A stretch of 64,000 bases of DNA, taken from positions 434,001-498,000 of the forward strand of contig NZ_FOFG01000001.1 in assembly GCF_900110915.1 (NCBI RefSeq), written 5' to 3'. The position numbers and the translations under genes are program-made. The notes under the pieces were generated by a model. The model did not search any database. It saw only the letters and a list, made by a program, of their open reading frames with translations, and had not been told where the DNA came from. Positions within the stretch are counted from its first letter, which is position 1. Every line of letters begins with the position of its first letter. This DNA is from Faunimonas pinastri. GTDB taxonomy: Bacteria > Pseudomonadota > Alphaproteobacteria > Rhizobiales > Afifellaceae. Of this stretch, positions 46,336-55,415 are shown in pieces.

Positions 46336-46550
46336 CGTTTCCCACCGCTGCCCAAACGCCGACAGGATCAAAACGTAAGCCCCCGGCACGCTTGCGCAAC
46401 AGAAAAACGGCGAAGAAAGGTACATTGCACCCGGACGGGACCTGCGGGCCGGAAGGGCCTTGCTTGGTGCAACTTTCCCGAGCGTATAGAGTTCAGCCAA
46501 ATCGAGGCCGGCACGTCGTTCCGGCCGGACAAACTGGCAGGACTGATCCC

Positions 46551-47345
46551 TTGACCCTTTTCCGGCTCCGCCCCCTTTTCGCCGCCGCCTGCGTGCTGCT
46601 GGCGTCCTCCCTCGCCATCGACGCCGCGAGCGCCGCCGATCGCCTCGATGAAGTGAAGAGCCGGGGCGCGCTGGTCGTCGGTCTCGAAGGCACCTATCCG
46701 CCGTTCTCGTTCCAGGACGAGAGCGGCAATCTCGTCGGGTTCGAGGTGGATCTCTCCAAGGCGCTGGCCGACAAGATGGGCGTCAAGGCCCAGTTCCAGC
46801 CGACCAAGTGGGACGGCATTCTCGCCGCCCTCCAGTCCGGTCGCCTCGACGTCGTGGTCAATCAGGTGACGATCACCGACGAGCGCAAGAAGACCATCAG
46901 CTTCTCCGATCCCTATACGGTGTCCGGTATCCAGATCATCGTGCGCAAGGGCGAAGAGTCGAAGATCAACAAGCCGGACGACCTGCAGGGCAAGGCGGTC
47001 GGCGTGGGCCTCGGCACCAATTACGAGCAGTGGCTGCGTCAGAACGAGCCGAAGGCCGAGGTCCGCACCTACGACGACGATCCGACCAAGATCTCCGACC
47101 TCGTTTCCGGCCGCATCGACGCGGTGCTGAACGACCGGCTGGTCGCGGCCGACCTCGTGAAGAAGTCGGGCGGCACCATCGTCGGCGCCGGCGAGCCCTT
47201 CTCCAAGCAGGAAGCCGGCATCGCCATCGCCAAGGGCAACCCGGAACTGCTGGCGGCGGTCAACAAGGCGCTGGGCGAACTGCGGCAGGACGGAACGCTC
47301 GCCGAGATCTCCGACAAATGGTTTGGCACGGACGTGACCAAGTAG
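46551..47345 (+). CDS. tcyJ: Cystine ABC transporter substrate-binding protein
   Basis: A 264-residue periplasmic binding protein for L-cystine. The mature protein closely follows TcyJ (FliY) along its length: ALVVGLEGTYPPFSF, PTKWDGILAALQSGRLDVVV, QVTITDERKKTISFSDPYT, GVGLGTNYEQWLRQN, RTYDDDPTK and the C-terminal KWFGTDVTK. The signal peptide ends near AASAADR. The start is a TTG at 46551, directly before the basic and hydrophobic signal region. First gene of tcyJLN. Confidence 0.93.
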   Translation: MTLFRLRPLFAAACVLLASSLAIDAASAADRLDEVKSRGALVVGLEGTYPPFSFQDESGNLVGFEVDLSKALADKMGVKAQFQPTKWDGILAALQSGRLDVVVNQVTITDERKKTISFSDPYTVSGIQIIVRKGEESKINKPDDLQGKAVGVGLGTNYEQWLRQNEPKAEVRTYDDDPTKISDLVSGRIDAVLNDRLVAADLVKKSGGTIVGAGEPFSKQEAGIAIAKGNPELLAAVNKALGELRQDGTLAEISDKWFGTDVTK

Positions 47346-47358
47346 GCGGTTCGTTCCG

Positions 47359-48027
47359 ATGGATCCCCAGCTACAGCTGGTCCTGCAATCCGCCCCCTTC
47401 CTGCTGAAGGGGGCGATCTATACCGTAGGCCTCAGCATCGGCGGCATGGTCTTCGGCCTGCTGATCGGGTTTGCGCTGGCGCTGATGCGCCTGTCGCGCG
47501 TCTGGCCGCTGATCTGGATCGCGCGGATCTACGTGTCCTTCATCCGGGGCACTCCGCTGCTGGTGCAGCTCTTCCTGATCTATTACGGCCTGCCGGCCTT
47601 CGGCGTGCGGCTCGATCCCATCAGTTCGGCGCTGATCGGCTTCTCGCTGAACATGGGCGCCTACACGTCCGAGATCCTGCGCGCGGCTATCGGCTCCATC
47701 GATCGCGGCCAGTGGGAAGCGGCCTATTCCATCGGGATGACCTCGGCGCAGGCGATGCGGCGCATCGTGCTTCCGCAGGCGGCCCGGGTCGCCCTGCCGC
47801 CGCTCGGCAACAGCTTCATCAGCCTGGTCAAGGACACGTCGCTGGCCGCGACGATCCAGGTGCCGGAACTCTTTCGCGAGGCGCAGCTGATTACGGCCCG
47901 CACCTTCCAGGTCTTCACGATGTATCTCTCGGCCGCCTTCCTCTACTGGGTGCTGTCGAGCCTGCTCGCCTGGGTGCAGTCGGCGCTGGAGGCGCGGGCC
48001 GGGCGGCACAGCCGGGAGGCGCCATGA
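47359..48027 (+). CDS. tcyL: Cystine ABC transporter permease
   Basis: A 222-residue HisM/TcyL-type permease with about five helices. Family motifs are FIRGTPLLVQLFLIYYGLP and the ATPase-contacting EAA loop EAAYSIGMTSAQAMRRIVLP. It begins 13 bases after tcyJ and ends in an ATGA overlap with the ATPase gene, so it acts with TcyJ and TcyN. Confidence 0.93.
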   Translation: MDPQLQLVLQSAPFLLKGAIYTVGLSIGGMVFGLLIGFALALMRLSRVWPLIWIARIYVSFIRGTPLLVQLFLIYYGLPAFGVRLDPISSALIGFSLNMGAYTSEILRAAIGSIDRGQWEAAYSIGMTSAQAMRRIVLPQAARVALPPLGNSFISLVKDTSLAATIQVPELFREAQLITARTFQVFTMYLSAAFLYWVLSSLLAWVQSALEARAGRHSREAP

Positions 48028-48830
48028 GCGCGGCGGCGAACTCTCCGCGCCCGATGATCGACGCGCGGGGGCTGACCAAGAGCTTCGGCACGAACGAGAT
48101 CCTGCGTGGCATCGACCTGGCGGTGGAGCCCGGCGAGGTGCTGGCGATCGTCGGCCCCAGCGGCTCCGGCAAGACGACCCTTCTGCGCTGTCTCAACTGC
48201 CTGGAAGCGCCGACGGCGGGCACCATCCGCGTCGGCGACATCACCATCGACGGCTCGCGGCCGCTGCGGCGGCAGACGCGGGACGTTCGGGCGCTCCGCC
48301 AGCACGTCGGCTTCGTGTTCCAGAACTTCAACCTGTTTCCACACAAGACGGCGCTGGAAAACGTCGTCGAGGGACCGTTGATCGTGAAGGGCGAGCCGCG
48401 CGCGAAAGCCGAGGCGAGGGGGCGCGACCTCCTTGCCAAGGTCGGGCTCGCGGACCGGGTGGACAGCTATCCCTCGCGTCTTTCCGGCGGCCAGCAGCAG
48501 CGCGTCGCGATCGCCCGCGCGCTCGCCATGCGGCCGGACGTGATCCTTTTCGACGAGCCCACCTCCGCGCTGGATCCGGAGCTTGTCGGCGAGGTCCTGG
48601 CGACGATCCGCGATCTCGCGCGCGAGCGGCGGACGCTGGTCATCGTCACGCACGAGATCAGCTTTGCCCGCGACGTGGCGGACCGGGCGATCTTCATGGA
48701 TCGCGGCGTGATCGTGGAGCAGGGGGACGCGCGTGCCGTGCTGACGACCCCCCGCGAGGAGCGGACGCGACTGTTCCTGCGCAAGTTCCTGGCCGGGCAG
48801 GTTCCGGCGGCAGGAAGCCTTCCGGCCTGA
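48024..48830 (+). CDS. tcyN: Cystine ABC transporter ATP-binding protein
   Basis: A 268-residue polar amino-acid transport ATPase. Walker A GPSGSGKTT, signature LSGGQQQRVAIARALA, Walker B VILFDEPTSALDPE, switch histidine in IVTHEISFA. FNLFPHKTALENV is characteristic of the polar amino-acid class. It overlaps the permease by four bases. Because the neighbouring amino-acid transporter at 52934-56264 lacks an ATPase gene, TcyN might serve it too, but this is speculative. Confidence 0.93.
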   Translation: MSAAANSPRPMIDARGLTKSFGTNEILRGIDLAVEPGEVLAIVGPSGSGKTTLLRCLNCLEAPTAGTIRVGDITIDGSRPLRRQTRDVRALRQHVGFVFQNFNLFPHKTALENVVEGPLIVKGEPRAKAEARGRDLLAKVGLADRVDSYPSRLSGGQQQRVAIARALAMRPDVILFDEPTSALDPELVGEVLATIRDLARERRTLVIVTHEISFARDVADRAIFMDRGVIVEQGDARAVLTTPREERTRLFLRKFLAGQVPAAGSLPA

Positions 48831-48837
48831 GCCTCTG

Positions 48838-49476
48838 CTAGTTCCCGTCCGGCTCGCCGGGCTGGCGGATGTGGAGCTCGATCACCCGCTTCAGCGCGGC
48901 GGCATCGCGCCGGCGGATCGCCTCGATCATCGCGTGATGCTCGCGGGCTGATTTGGCGACCCGCGCGCGGCTCCGCCATTGCCCGGCCGGAGCGGGCGAG
49001 GCGCGAGTGCGGAGTTCGGCGACGAGGCCGACCAGTTCCCGGTTGTCGCAGAGCCCGAGCAGTTCGCGGTGGAATTCGAGGTTCACCTCGTATTGCTCCA
49101 GCAGCGCGCCGGCATCGAGCAGGTCGTCGAAGCGGCGGGCAAGGCCCTCCAGCCGAAGGAGCGCCGCCTCGTCGGCCAGCGCGACGATGCTGTCGGCCGC
49201 CGCCACCTCCAGGATGATGCGGACGTCGCGCACCTGCTCGGTCTGCCGTCCGTCCGGTTCGTGGACGCGGTAGCCCCGGTTCGGGATATGCATGACGACC
49301 CGCTTCTGCGCGAGCAGGTCCAGCGAGCGCCGCACCTCCGGCCGCGTGGCATTGTAGCGGGTCTGCAAATCGATCTGCTTCAGCCACAGGCCGGGCGGCA
49401 GCGCGCCGGATCGGATGTCGCGCGCGATCCGGTCCGTCACTTCCAGCCAGCTGAGCTTTGAGTTCGCTTCGTCCAT
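48838..49476 (-). CDS. GntR-family transcriptional regulator (FadR/FCD subfamily)
   Basis: A 212-residue regulator. The N-terminal winged helix is DRIARDIRSGALPPG, QIDLQTRYNATRPEVRRSLDLLAQ and IPNRGYRVHEP. The C-terminal half is an all-helical FCD ligand domain with metal-type residues in NLEFHRELLGL and EHHAMIEAIRRRD. The ATG at 49476 is preferred. It is divergent from the hydrolase/transporter operon and probably controls it, possibly through the inverted repeat at 49523-49539. The inducer is unknown; an amino-acid derivative is likely from context. Confidence 0.88.
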   Translation of the reverse strand: MDEANSKLSWLEVTDRIARDIRSGALPPGLWLKQIDLQTRYNATRPEVRRSLDLLAQKRVVMHIPNRGYRVHEPDGRQTEQVRDVRIILEVAAADSIVALADEAALLRLEGLARRFDDLLDAGALLEQYEVNLEFHRELLGLCDNRELVGLVAELRTRASPAPAGQWRSRARVAKSAREHHAMIEAIRRRDAAALKRVIELHIRQPGEPDGN

Positions 49477-49522
49477 GTCTTCGCTCTTGCCGCAACGCGA
49501 GCCGATCGGCCAGCCCTTGCCT

Positions 49523-49539
49523 TTGTTCAAATTGAGCAA
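49523..49539. promoter_or_regulatory. Putative operator in the GntR / M20 intergenic region
   Basis: Near-perfect inverted repeat TTGTTCAA-A-TTGAGCAA (7 of 8 positions pair) in an AT-rich patch, 47 bases upstream of the GntR start and 150 upstream of the M20 start. Position and symmetry fit a GntR-family operator. Confidence 0.5.
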
Positions 49540-49688
49540 ATTTTCCGCAGGGATTCGCCCCGGACGCGGAATCATTCGGCAGCGCCGCTCTTGTGCCCGC
49601 GAAAGCTTCCGCCGATATTGGCGCCAATTTTGATGAGGCCGCGCGCGGAATGCAATCCAGCGGCGGCTGCAGCAGAGCGGAATATCGC

Positions 49689-51113
49689 GTGAAAAACAGC
49701 GCTGAGATCTGGGACCTCGTTGAAGCCAAGCGTGAGCAGTTCTTTGAGCTCAGCGATCGCGTGTGGGACACGCCCGAGCTGAACTATCAGGAAAAGCGCT
49801 CGATGGCCGAGCACCGCTCTATGCTGGAGCGCGAGGGCTTCCGCATCACCGAAGGGCTTGCCGGACTGCCGACCGCCATCATGGGCGAGGCGGGCGACGA
49901 GGGACCGGTCATCGCGATCCTCGGCGAATACGATGCGCTGCCCGGCCTCAGTCAGGAAGCGGGCGTGGCGGAGCATCGTCCGGTCGAGGACGGCGGCAAC
50001 GGCCATGGCTGCGGCCACAATCTGCTGGGCGCCGGTTCGCTGATGGCGGCGACCGCGGTGAAGGATTTCCTTGCCGCCCACGGCATCAAGGGCCGCGTGC
50101 GCTATTACGGCTGCCCGGCGGAAGAGGGTGGCTCGGCCAAGGGCTTCATGGTGCGCGACGGCGTCTTCGACGATGTCGATGTCGCGATCTCCTGGCATCC
50201 CGCTCCGTTCGCCGGCGTCAACAATCCGATCTCGCTCGCCTGCAATGAGCTGAGCTTCCACTTCACCGGCCGCTCCGCCCACGCCGCCGCCTCGCCGCAT
50301 CTCGGCCGCAGCGCGCTGGACGCGGTGGAGCTGATGAATGTCGGCGTGAACTACATGCGCGAGCACATGCCGAGCACGGCGCGTGTCCATTATGCCGTGA
50401 CCGATACCGGCGGCTCCGCGCCCAACGTGGTGCAGGCCAAGGCGACGGTGCGCTATCTCATCCGCGCCCGCGACCTGACCGACCTGCATGCGCTGCTCGC
50501 CCGCGTCCGCAAGATCGCCGACGGCGCGGCGCTGATGACGGAGACCTCCGTCGAGGTGAAGGTGCTGAGCGGCGACGCCAATCTTGTCGGCAACACGCCG
50601 CTGGAAAGCCTGATGCACGGGAACCTGGAGCGGCTCGGACCGCCGGCCTTCGACGAGAAGGACCGCGCCTTCGCCGAGGAAATTCAGAAGACGCTGCGCT
50701 GGGACGACATCAAGGCCTCCTTCGACCGCTTCGGCCTGAAGCCGCGCAAGGACGTGCCGCTCTGCGACGTGATCTTCCCGCCGGAAAGCGGCGACGGCAC
50801 GCTGGTGGGCTCCACCGACGTGGGCTCCGTCAGCTGGGTCGTGCCGACCGTGCAGATGCGCGGCGCGACCTATGCCGTGGGGACGCCCGGCCATTCCTGG
50901 CAGCTGGTGGCGCAGGGCAAGCTGCCGGCCGCCCACAAGGGCATGGAGCATGCCGCCAAGGTCATGGCCGCGACTGCGCTGGATCTGATCGCCGATCCCG
51001 CGCTGATCGAGGCCGCCAAGGCCGATTTCCGCGACCGGCTCGCCGGCTCGCCCTTCGTCAATCCGATCCCGGACGATGTGGAGCCGCCGCTCGACATCTC
51101 CGCACATTCCTGA
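49689..51113 (+). CDS. M20-family amidohydrolase, AbgB-like
   Basis: A 474-residue zinc amidohydrolase most like AbgB, a subunit of p-aminobenzoyl-glutamate hydrolase, and related N-acyl-amino-acid amidohydrolases. Metal and catalytic segments are ILGEYDALPGLSQEAG, GHGCGHNLLGAGSLMAA and PAEEGGSAKG. A dimerisation lid domain follows (ELSFHFTGRSAHAAASPHLGR). The start is probably the GTG at 49689, just before IWDLVEAKREQFFELSD. It is the first gene of an operon with an M28 hydrolase and an amino-acid transporter, so it likely cleaves an imported N-acylated amino acid or dipeptide. Confidence 0.88.
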   Translation: MKNSAEIWDLVEAKREQFFELSDRVWDTPELNYQEKRSMAEHRSMLEREGFRITEGLAGLPTAIMGEAGDEGPVIAILGEYDALPGLSQEAGVAEHRPVEDGGNGHGCGHNLLGAGSLMAATAVKDFLAAHGIKGRVRYYGCPAEEGGSAKGFMVRDGVFDDVDVAISWHPAPFAGVNNPISLACNELSFHFTGRSAHAAASPHLGRSALDAVELMNVGVNYMREHMPSTARVHYAVTDTGGSAPNVVQAKATVRYLIRARDLTDLHALLARVRKIADGAALMTETSVEVKVLSGDANLVGNTPLESLMHGNLERLGPPAFDEKDRAFAEEIQKTLRWDDIKASFDRFGLKPRKDVPLCDVIFPPESGDGTLVGSTDVGSVSWVVPTVQMRGATYAVGTPGHSWQLVAQGKLPAAHKGMEHAAKVMAATALDLIADPALIEAAKADFRDRLAGSPFVNPIPDDVEPPLDISAHS

Positions 51114-51121
51114 GGCGGGCC

Positions 51122-52873
51122 ATGGACCAGATGACATCGGGAAATCCGGGGCAGGACGCCGCCACCCTGGAGCAAATTGCCGACGAGGTCGATCGCGAGC
51201 GCCTGATGGCGCATATGCGCGAGTTCGCCCGCCGCGTGAAGCTCTCCGGCACGCCGGAGGAGCTTGAGAGCTTCCTGTATCTGCAGGAGCAGATGAAAGG
51301 GTTCGGCTATCGCACCGAGCTGCTGTCGCACGACGCCTATATCAGCCTGCCCGGCAAGTCCCGTGTGGAGGAGGGCAGCCGCGAGATCCGCAGCATCACC
51401 CATTCCATGTCGGTGCCGACCGCCGGCGGCCCCGTCACGGCGGAACTGGTCTATGTAGGCGAGGGTACGGAAGAGCTGATTTCCCGGCAGGACGTGCGCG
51501 GCAAGATCCTGCTGATCGACGGCATCGCCTTCGAGGACGTTGCCGCCGCCGCATCGAAGGCCGGCGCGCTGGGCGAGCTTCATGTCAGCCCGACCGAACT
51601 CCTCTACGAGATGTGCGTGTCGCCCGTTTGGGGCAGCCCGTCCCAGCATACGAAAGCTCAGCTGCCGTCCACGGTGATCTGCACGATCTCGCGCGACGAC
51701 GGCGCGGCGCTGCGGGAGCGCGTGCAGGCCGGCGAGAGCGTCTGCGTCACGCTGGAGACGGAAGTGGATACCGGCTGGCGCAAGACGCCGCTGCTGGTCT
51801 GCGAGATCGGCGCGCGCGGGGGCGAGCACGGGGGCGACCTGGAGGGCGGGGCGTCCTCCGATCCCTTCATCCTTTTCTCCGGGCATCACGACACCTGGCA
51901 TTTCGGCGTCATGGACAATGGCGGCGCCAACGCCACCATGCTGGAAGCCTCCCGCATTCTCGCGGCGCACCGGCAGGACTGGCAGCGCGGCCTGCGCGTC
52001 TGCTTCTGGTCCGGCCATTCGCACGGCCGTTATTCCGGCTCCGCCTGGTACGCCGACGACTACTGGCACGATCTGGAGCGCCGCTGCGCCGCGCATGTGA
52101 ACGTCGATTCCACCGGCGGCGCTGGAGCCGACGTGCTCGGCCATTCCGGCGTGATCGACGAACTCAAGGCGCTTGCCGCCGACGAGATCGCGGCGGTCAG
52201 CGGCCAGCTTCACGAAGGCCGGCGGCAGGGCCGCGCCGCCGATCAGTCCTTCTGGGGCGTCGGCATTCCCTCCATGTTCGGCAGCCTCAGCCATCACCCG
52301 CAGGGTGCGCTGAAGATGCCGGTGGCGCTCGGTCCCTGGTGGCACACGCCGGAAGACCTGATCGAGCACATCGATCCGGACAATCTCGTCCGCGATACGA
52401 AGATCGCACTTCGCGTGCTCTGGCGTCTCCTCGCGGAAACGGTGCTGCCGCTTCGCTACACGGCCTACGCCCAGGCTTTGGCCGACGAACTCGACCGGAT
52501 CGACGGCGCCCTGGCCGGACGGCTCCCCCTCGATGACCTGAAGCGGGCGGTCGGCGAAATCCGCCACCTCGCGAGCGAGATCGAGACGGGCGCGGAAAGC
52601 CTGTCCGGGGCTGCGGCGCGAAAGGCGGACGCGGCCTTGATGCGGGCATCGCGCGCGCTGGTGCCGCTGAACTACACGAGCGGCGAACGCTTCCACCACG
52701 ATCCTGCCGTCCCGTCCCCCGGCTGGCTCGGCCTGCAGGGAATCCGGGATCTGGCCGGGCTGGAAGCCGGATCGCCGGAGACGCTCTTCTACACGGTGCA
52801 CGCGCGCCAGACCCGCAACCGGGTGGCCCATGCGCTCCATCAGGCGAGGGAAGCGCTCGCCGCCGCGCTCTAG
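51122..52873 (+). CDS. M28-family metallopeptidase-like hydrolase with variant active site
   Basis: A 583-residue cytoplasmic protein (no signal peptide) with a PA-like insertion (residues 100-210) inside an M28 aminopeptidase fold. Zinc ligands visible are GHHDTWHFG (His256), MDNGGANATMLE (Asp265), NVDSTG (Asp329) and a late histidine in PWWHTPEDL. The catalytic/zinc Glu-Glu pair normally in WxxEExGLxGS is replaced by WSGHSHGRYSGS (298-307). Its function is unknown. It begins eight bases after the M20 gene and precedes a binding protein gene after 60 bases. Confidence 0.85.
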   Translation: MDQMTSGNPGQDAATLEQIADEVDRERLMAHMREFARRVKLSGTPEELESFLYLQEQMKGFGYRTELLSHDAYISLPGKSRVEEGSREIRSITHSMSVPTAGGPVTAELVYVGEGTEELISRQDVRGKILLIDGIAFEDVAAAASKAGALGELHVSPTELLYEMCVSPVWGSPSQHTKAQLPSTVICTISRDDGAALRERVQAGESVCVTLETEVDTGWRKTPLLVCEIGARGGEHGGDLEGGASSDPFILFSGHHDTWHFGVMDNGGANATMLEASRILAAHRQDWQRGLRVCFWSGHSHGRYSGSAWYADDYWHDLERRCAAHVNVDSTGGAGADVLGHSGVIDELKALAADEIAAVSGQLHEGRRQGRAADQSFWGVGIPSMFGSLSHHPQGALKMPVALGPWWHTPEDLIEHIDPDNLVRDTKIALRVLWRLLAETVLPLRYTAYAQALADELDRIDGALAGRLPLDDLKRAVGEIRHLASEIETGAESLSGAAARKADAALMRASRALVPLNYTSGERFHHDPAVPSPGWLGLQGIRDLAGLEAGSPETLFYTVHARQTRNRVAHALHQAREALAAAL

Positions 52874-52933
52874 GGAAACGAGAGGCAAGGGCAAGAGCCC
52901 AGGCCCCCCAAGGGGGCGAGAAGGGGAACCGGA

Positions 52934-53806
52934 ATGCGAAAGACTGGAATGTTTTCGGCGCTCGTTGCCGGCATGCTCGCGCTCGCCGCAAGCATGGGCA
53001 CGGCAGAGGCCAAGGACTGGACGCACGTCAATATCGGTATCGAAGGTGCGTTCCCGCCGTGGAACATGATCGACAGCGACGGCAAGCTGGCCGGCTACGA
53101 TGTCGATCTGATCAACGATCTCTGCAAGCGCGCCGAGATCAAGTGCGACCTCATCGCCGGTGAATGGACGAGCCTGATCCCGAGCCTCAATGCCGGCAAG
53201 TTCGACATGGTCATGTCGGTCGGCATCAACGAGGCGCGCAAGAAGGTCGTCGACTTCACCGTGCCTTATGCGAGCGGCGCGGCCACCTTCATCGTCGCCA
53301 AGGACGGCACCGTCGCCGACATGCCGATGGCGAACGAGAGGCTCAACCTCAACGACCACGCCAAGGCCGATCCGGTCATGGCGGACATGGCCAAGATCCT
53401 GAAGGGCAAGACGGTCGGCGTGGTGGGATCCTCCAGCCACGAGCAGCTGATGCACGCCTATTTCGGCAACGACGTCGATGTGCGCACCTACAAGGGTTCG
53501 GCCGATCGCGATCTCGATATCGCGGCCGGGCGCATCGATGCGGGCTTCGACAGCGGTGTCTATGCCGCTTCCATGCTGGGCAAGCCCGGCAGCGAGGACC
53601 TGAAGGCCACGGGACCGCTGATCAAGGGGGCGATGCTGGCCACCGACGTGGCGATCGCGCTGCGCAAGGGCGAACCGGATCTGAAGGCGAAGTTCGACGC
53701 GGCGATCAAGGCCGCTGCCGCCGACGGCACCATCCGCAAGCTTTCGGTCAAGTGGAGCAAGCTTGACTTGACGCCGGAATTCGGGCCGGAGCAGGCGACC
53801 AAGTGA
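52934..53806 (+). CDS. Amino-acid ABC transporter substrate-binding protein (first copy)
   Basis: A 290-residue family 3 solute-binding protein with signal peptide ending near TAEAKDW. Features are NIGIEGAFPPWNMIDSDGKLAGYDVDL and LIPSLNAGKFDMVMSVGINEARKKVVDFTVPY, like the Lys/Arg/Orn and opine binders. An insertion (LNLNDHAKADPVMADMAKILK region) precedes GKTVGVVGSSSHEQ. It is followed by a strong hairpin and two permeases. Related in design but not identical to the second copy at 55416. Confidence 0.9.
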   Translation: MRKTGMFSALVAGMLALAASMGTAEAKDWTHVNIGIEGAFPPWNMIDSDGKLAGYDVDLINDLCKRAEIKCDLIAGEWTSLIPSLNAGKFDMVMSVGINEARKKVVDFTVPYASGAATFIVAKDGTVADMPMANERLNLNDHAKADPVMADMAKILKGKTVGVVGSSSHEQLMHAYFGNDVDVRTYKGSADRDLDIAAGRIDAGFDSGVYAASMLGKPGSEDLKATGPLIKGAMLATDVAIALRKGEPDLKAKFDAAIKAAAADGTIRKLSVKWSKLDLTPEFGPEQATK

Positions 53807-53810
53807 AACC

Positions 53811-53838
53811 GGACCGGCGGCGCCAAGCCGCCGGATCC
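53811..53838 (+). repeat. Intercistronic hairpin between binding protein and permease genes
   Basis: Stem CCGGCGGC / GCCGCCGG with a five-base loop, extended by GGA / TCC across a bulge, with no T run. It sits in the 78-base gap after the binding-protein gene. Such hairpins commonly protect the upstream message so that binding protein exceeds permease. Confidence 0.6.
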
Positions 53839-53884
53839 TCTTGCGGGAGTGCGGCATGCGGCTCGTTTGTGACAGTGAGGCAGT

Positions 53885-54604
53885 GTGAATAGGCCCGGCT
53901 TTATCGAGCTGATGGGCTTCGGTGAGCATGGCTGGGGGGCGACCATGCTCCACGCCGCGCTGATCACCCTTGCCGTGGCGATCTGCGGCTTCCTCGTTGG
54001 CGCCGTCATCGGCGTATTCGCCGCCTGGGCCAAGGTGCAGGGCGGCCCCGTGCTCCGCCGGATCGCGGATGCCTACACGACGGTGCTGCGCGGTATTCCC
54101 GATCTGCTCGTCATCTATCTCTTCTATTTCGGCGGCAGCTCGGTGCTGAGCACGCTCGGCCATCTCTTCGGCCAGAGCGGCTTTATCGGCATTCCGGGCT
54201 TCCTGGCGGGGGCGCTGGCGGTCGGCGTCGCGTCGGGCGCGCACCATACGGAGGTCTTTCGCGGCGCCTATGCCGCCGTGCCGAAGGGCGAGATCGAGGC
54301 GGCCATGGCGATCGGCATGTCGCGCCCGTTGCGCTTCCGCCGCATCATCGCGCCGCTGACGCTCCGGACCGCCATTCCCGCGCTCGGCAATGTCTGGCAG
54401 CTCGTCCTCAAGGAATCTGCGCTGGTGTCGGTCACCGGGGTGGTCGAGCTGCTCCGCCAGGCGCAGATCGGCAGCGGCTCCACCCGCCAGCCCTTCGACT
54501 TCTTCCTGGCCGCCGGCATCCTCTATCTGGTGATCTCCACGATCTCCGGCTGGATCATGAGCCGCGCCGAGCGGCACTATTCGCGCGGCATGAGGAGGGC
54601 CTGA
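53885..54604 (+). CDS. Amino-acid ABC transporter permease (HisQ/OccQ-like)
   Basis: A 239-residue permease with about five helices. Motifs: TTVLRGIPDLLVIYLFYFGG and EAAMAIGMSRPLRFRRIIAP (EAA loop). The start is GTG at 53885 preceded by GTGAGG. Its stop shares one base with the next permease ATG. With that partner it would form the membrane heterodimer of an opine/basic-amino-acid-type importer. Confidence 0.91.
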   Translation: MNRPGFIELMGFGEHGWGATMLHAALITLAVAICGFLVGAVIGVFAAWAKVQGGPVLRRIADAYTTVLRGIPDLLVIYLFYFGGSSVLSTLGHLFGQSGFIGIPGFLAGALAVGVASGAHHTEVFRGAYAAVPKGEIEAAMAIGMSRPLRFRRIIAPLTLRTAIPALGNVWQLVLKESALVSVTGVVELLRQAQIGSGSTRQPFDFFLAAGILYLVISTISGWIMSRAERHYSRGMRRA

Positions 54605-55371
54605 TGGATTTCGCTTTCCTCTACGAGACGCTGCTGACGATCCTGCCGGGCGTCCCGCTGACGCTGAAGCTCGCGGTCGGCTCGGCGCTGCTCGGCCTGG
54701 TGCTCGCGCTCATACTCGCGCTGATGCGGCTGTCCGGCGTGAAGCCGCTGGAATGGGTCGCGCGCCTCTATGTCTTCGTGCTTCGCGGCACGCCGCTGCT
54801 CGTGCAGATCTTCCTGATCTATTACGGCCTCGGGCAGTTTCCCGCCGTGCGGCACAGCCTTCTCTGGCCGTTTCTGCGCGAGCCGGTCTGGTGCGCCGTG
54901 CTGGCGCTGACGTTGAACACCGCCGCCTACGGCAGCGAGATCATCCGCGGCGGCCTGCTTTCGATCCCCGGCGGGCAGATCGAGGCGGCGCGGGCCTGCG
55001 GCATGTCGCGGTTCCTTCTGTTCCGGCGCATCGTGCTGCCGCTCGCCATCCGGCAGGCGCTGCCCGCCTACGGCAACGAGTTCATCTCGATGGTGAAGGC
55101 GACCTCGCTCGCCTCCATCATCACGCTGATGGAGATCACGGGGCTTGCCGCCAAGCTGATCTCGGAGACCTACCGGGCGATCGAGGTCTTCATCGTGGCG
55201 GGAGCGATCTATCTCGCGATCAACTTCGTACTGACGCGCATCATCCTCTTCGCCGAATACCGGCTCACTCCGCACCTGCGCGAGCGGCCGGGCGGCGTGC
55301 CTTCCATAGACGACCGGCTCGACCCCGCGGCGGCCGCCGCGGAGGGACTGCCGGGCGGCAAGGTTCACTGA
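54604..55371 (+). CDS. Amino-acid ABC transporter permease (HisM/OccM-like)
   Basis: A 255-residue permease. Motifs: YVFVLRGTPLLVQIFLIYYG and EAARACGMSRFLLFRRIVLP (EAA loop). It pairs with the preceding permease and overlaps it (TGATG). The C-terminal 35 residues are hydrophilic and Ala/Pro-rich. A second binding-protein gene follows after 44 bases. Confidence 0.91.
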   Translation: MDFAFLYETLLTILPGVPLTLKLAVGSALLGLVLALILALMRLSGVKPLEWVARLYVFVLRGTPLLVQIFLIYYGLGQFPAVRHSLLWPFLREPVWCAVLALTLNTAAYGSEIIRGGLLSIPGGQIEAARACGMSRFLLFRRIVLPLAIRQALPAYGNEFISMVKATSLASIITLMEITGLAAKLISETYRAIEVFIVAGAIYLAINFVLTRIILFAEYRLTPHLRERPGGVPSIDDRLDPAAAAAEGLPGGKVH

Positions 55372-55415
55372 CGGCGGACGGGGCCGGTTGCCCGCATATC
55401 CGAAAGGAAGACATC

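Noticed and set aside
50870-54577. A 1235-codon open frame on the minus strand
   Set aside because: It runs antisense through well-supported hydrolase and transporter genes. Its His/Arg/Asp-rich composition is typical of shadow frames in GC-rich DNA, and it has no recognisable domain.
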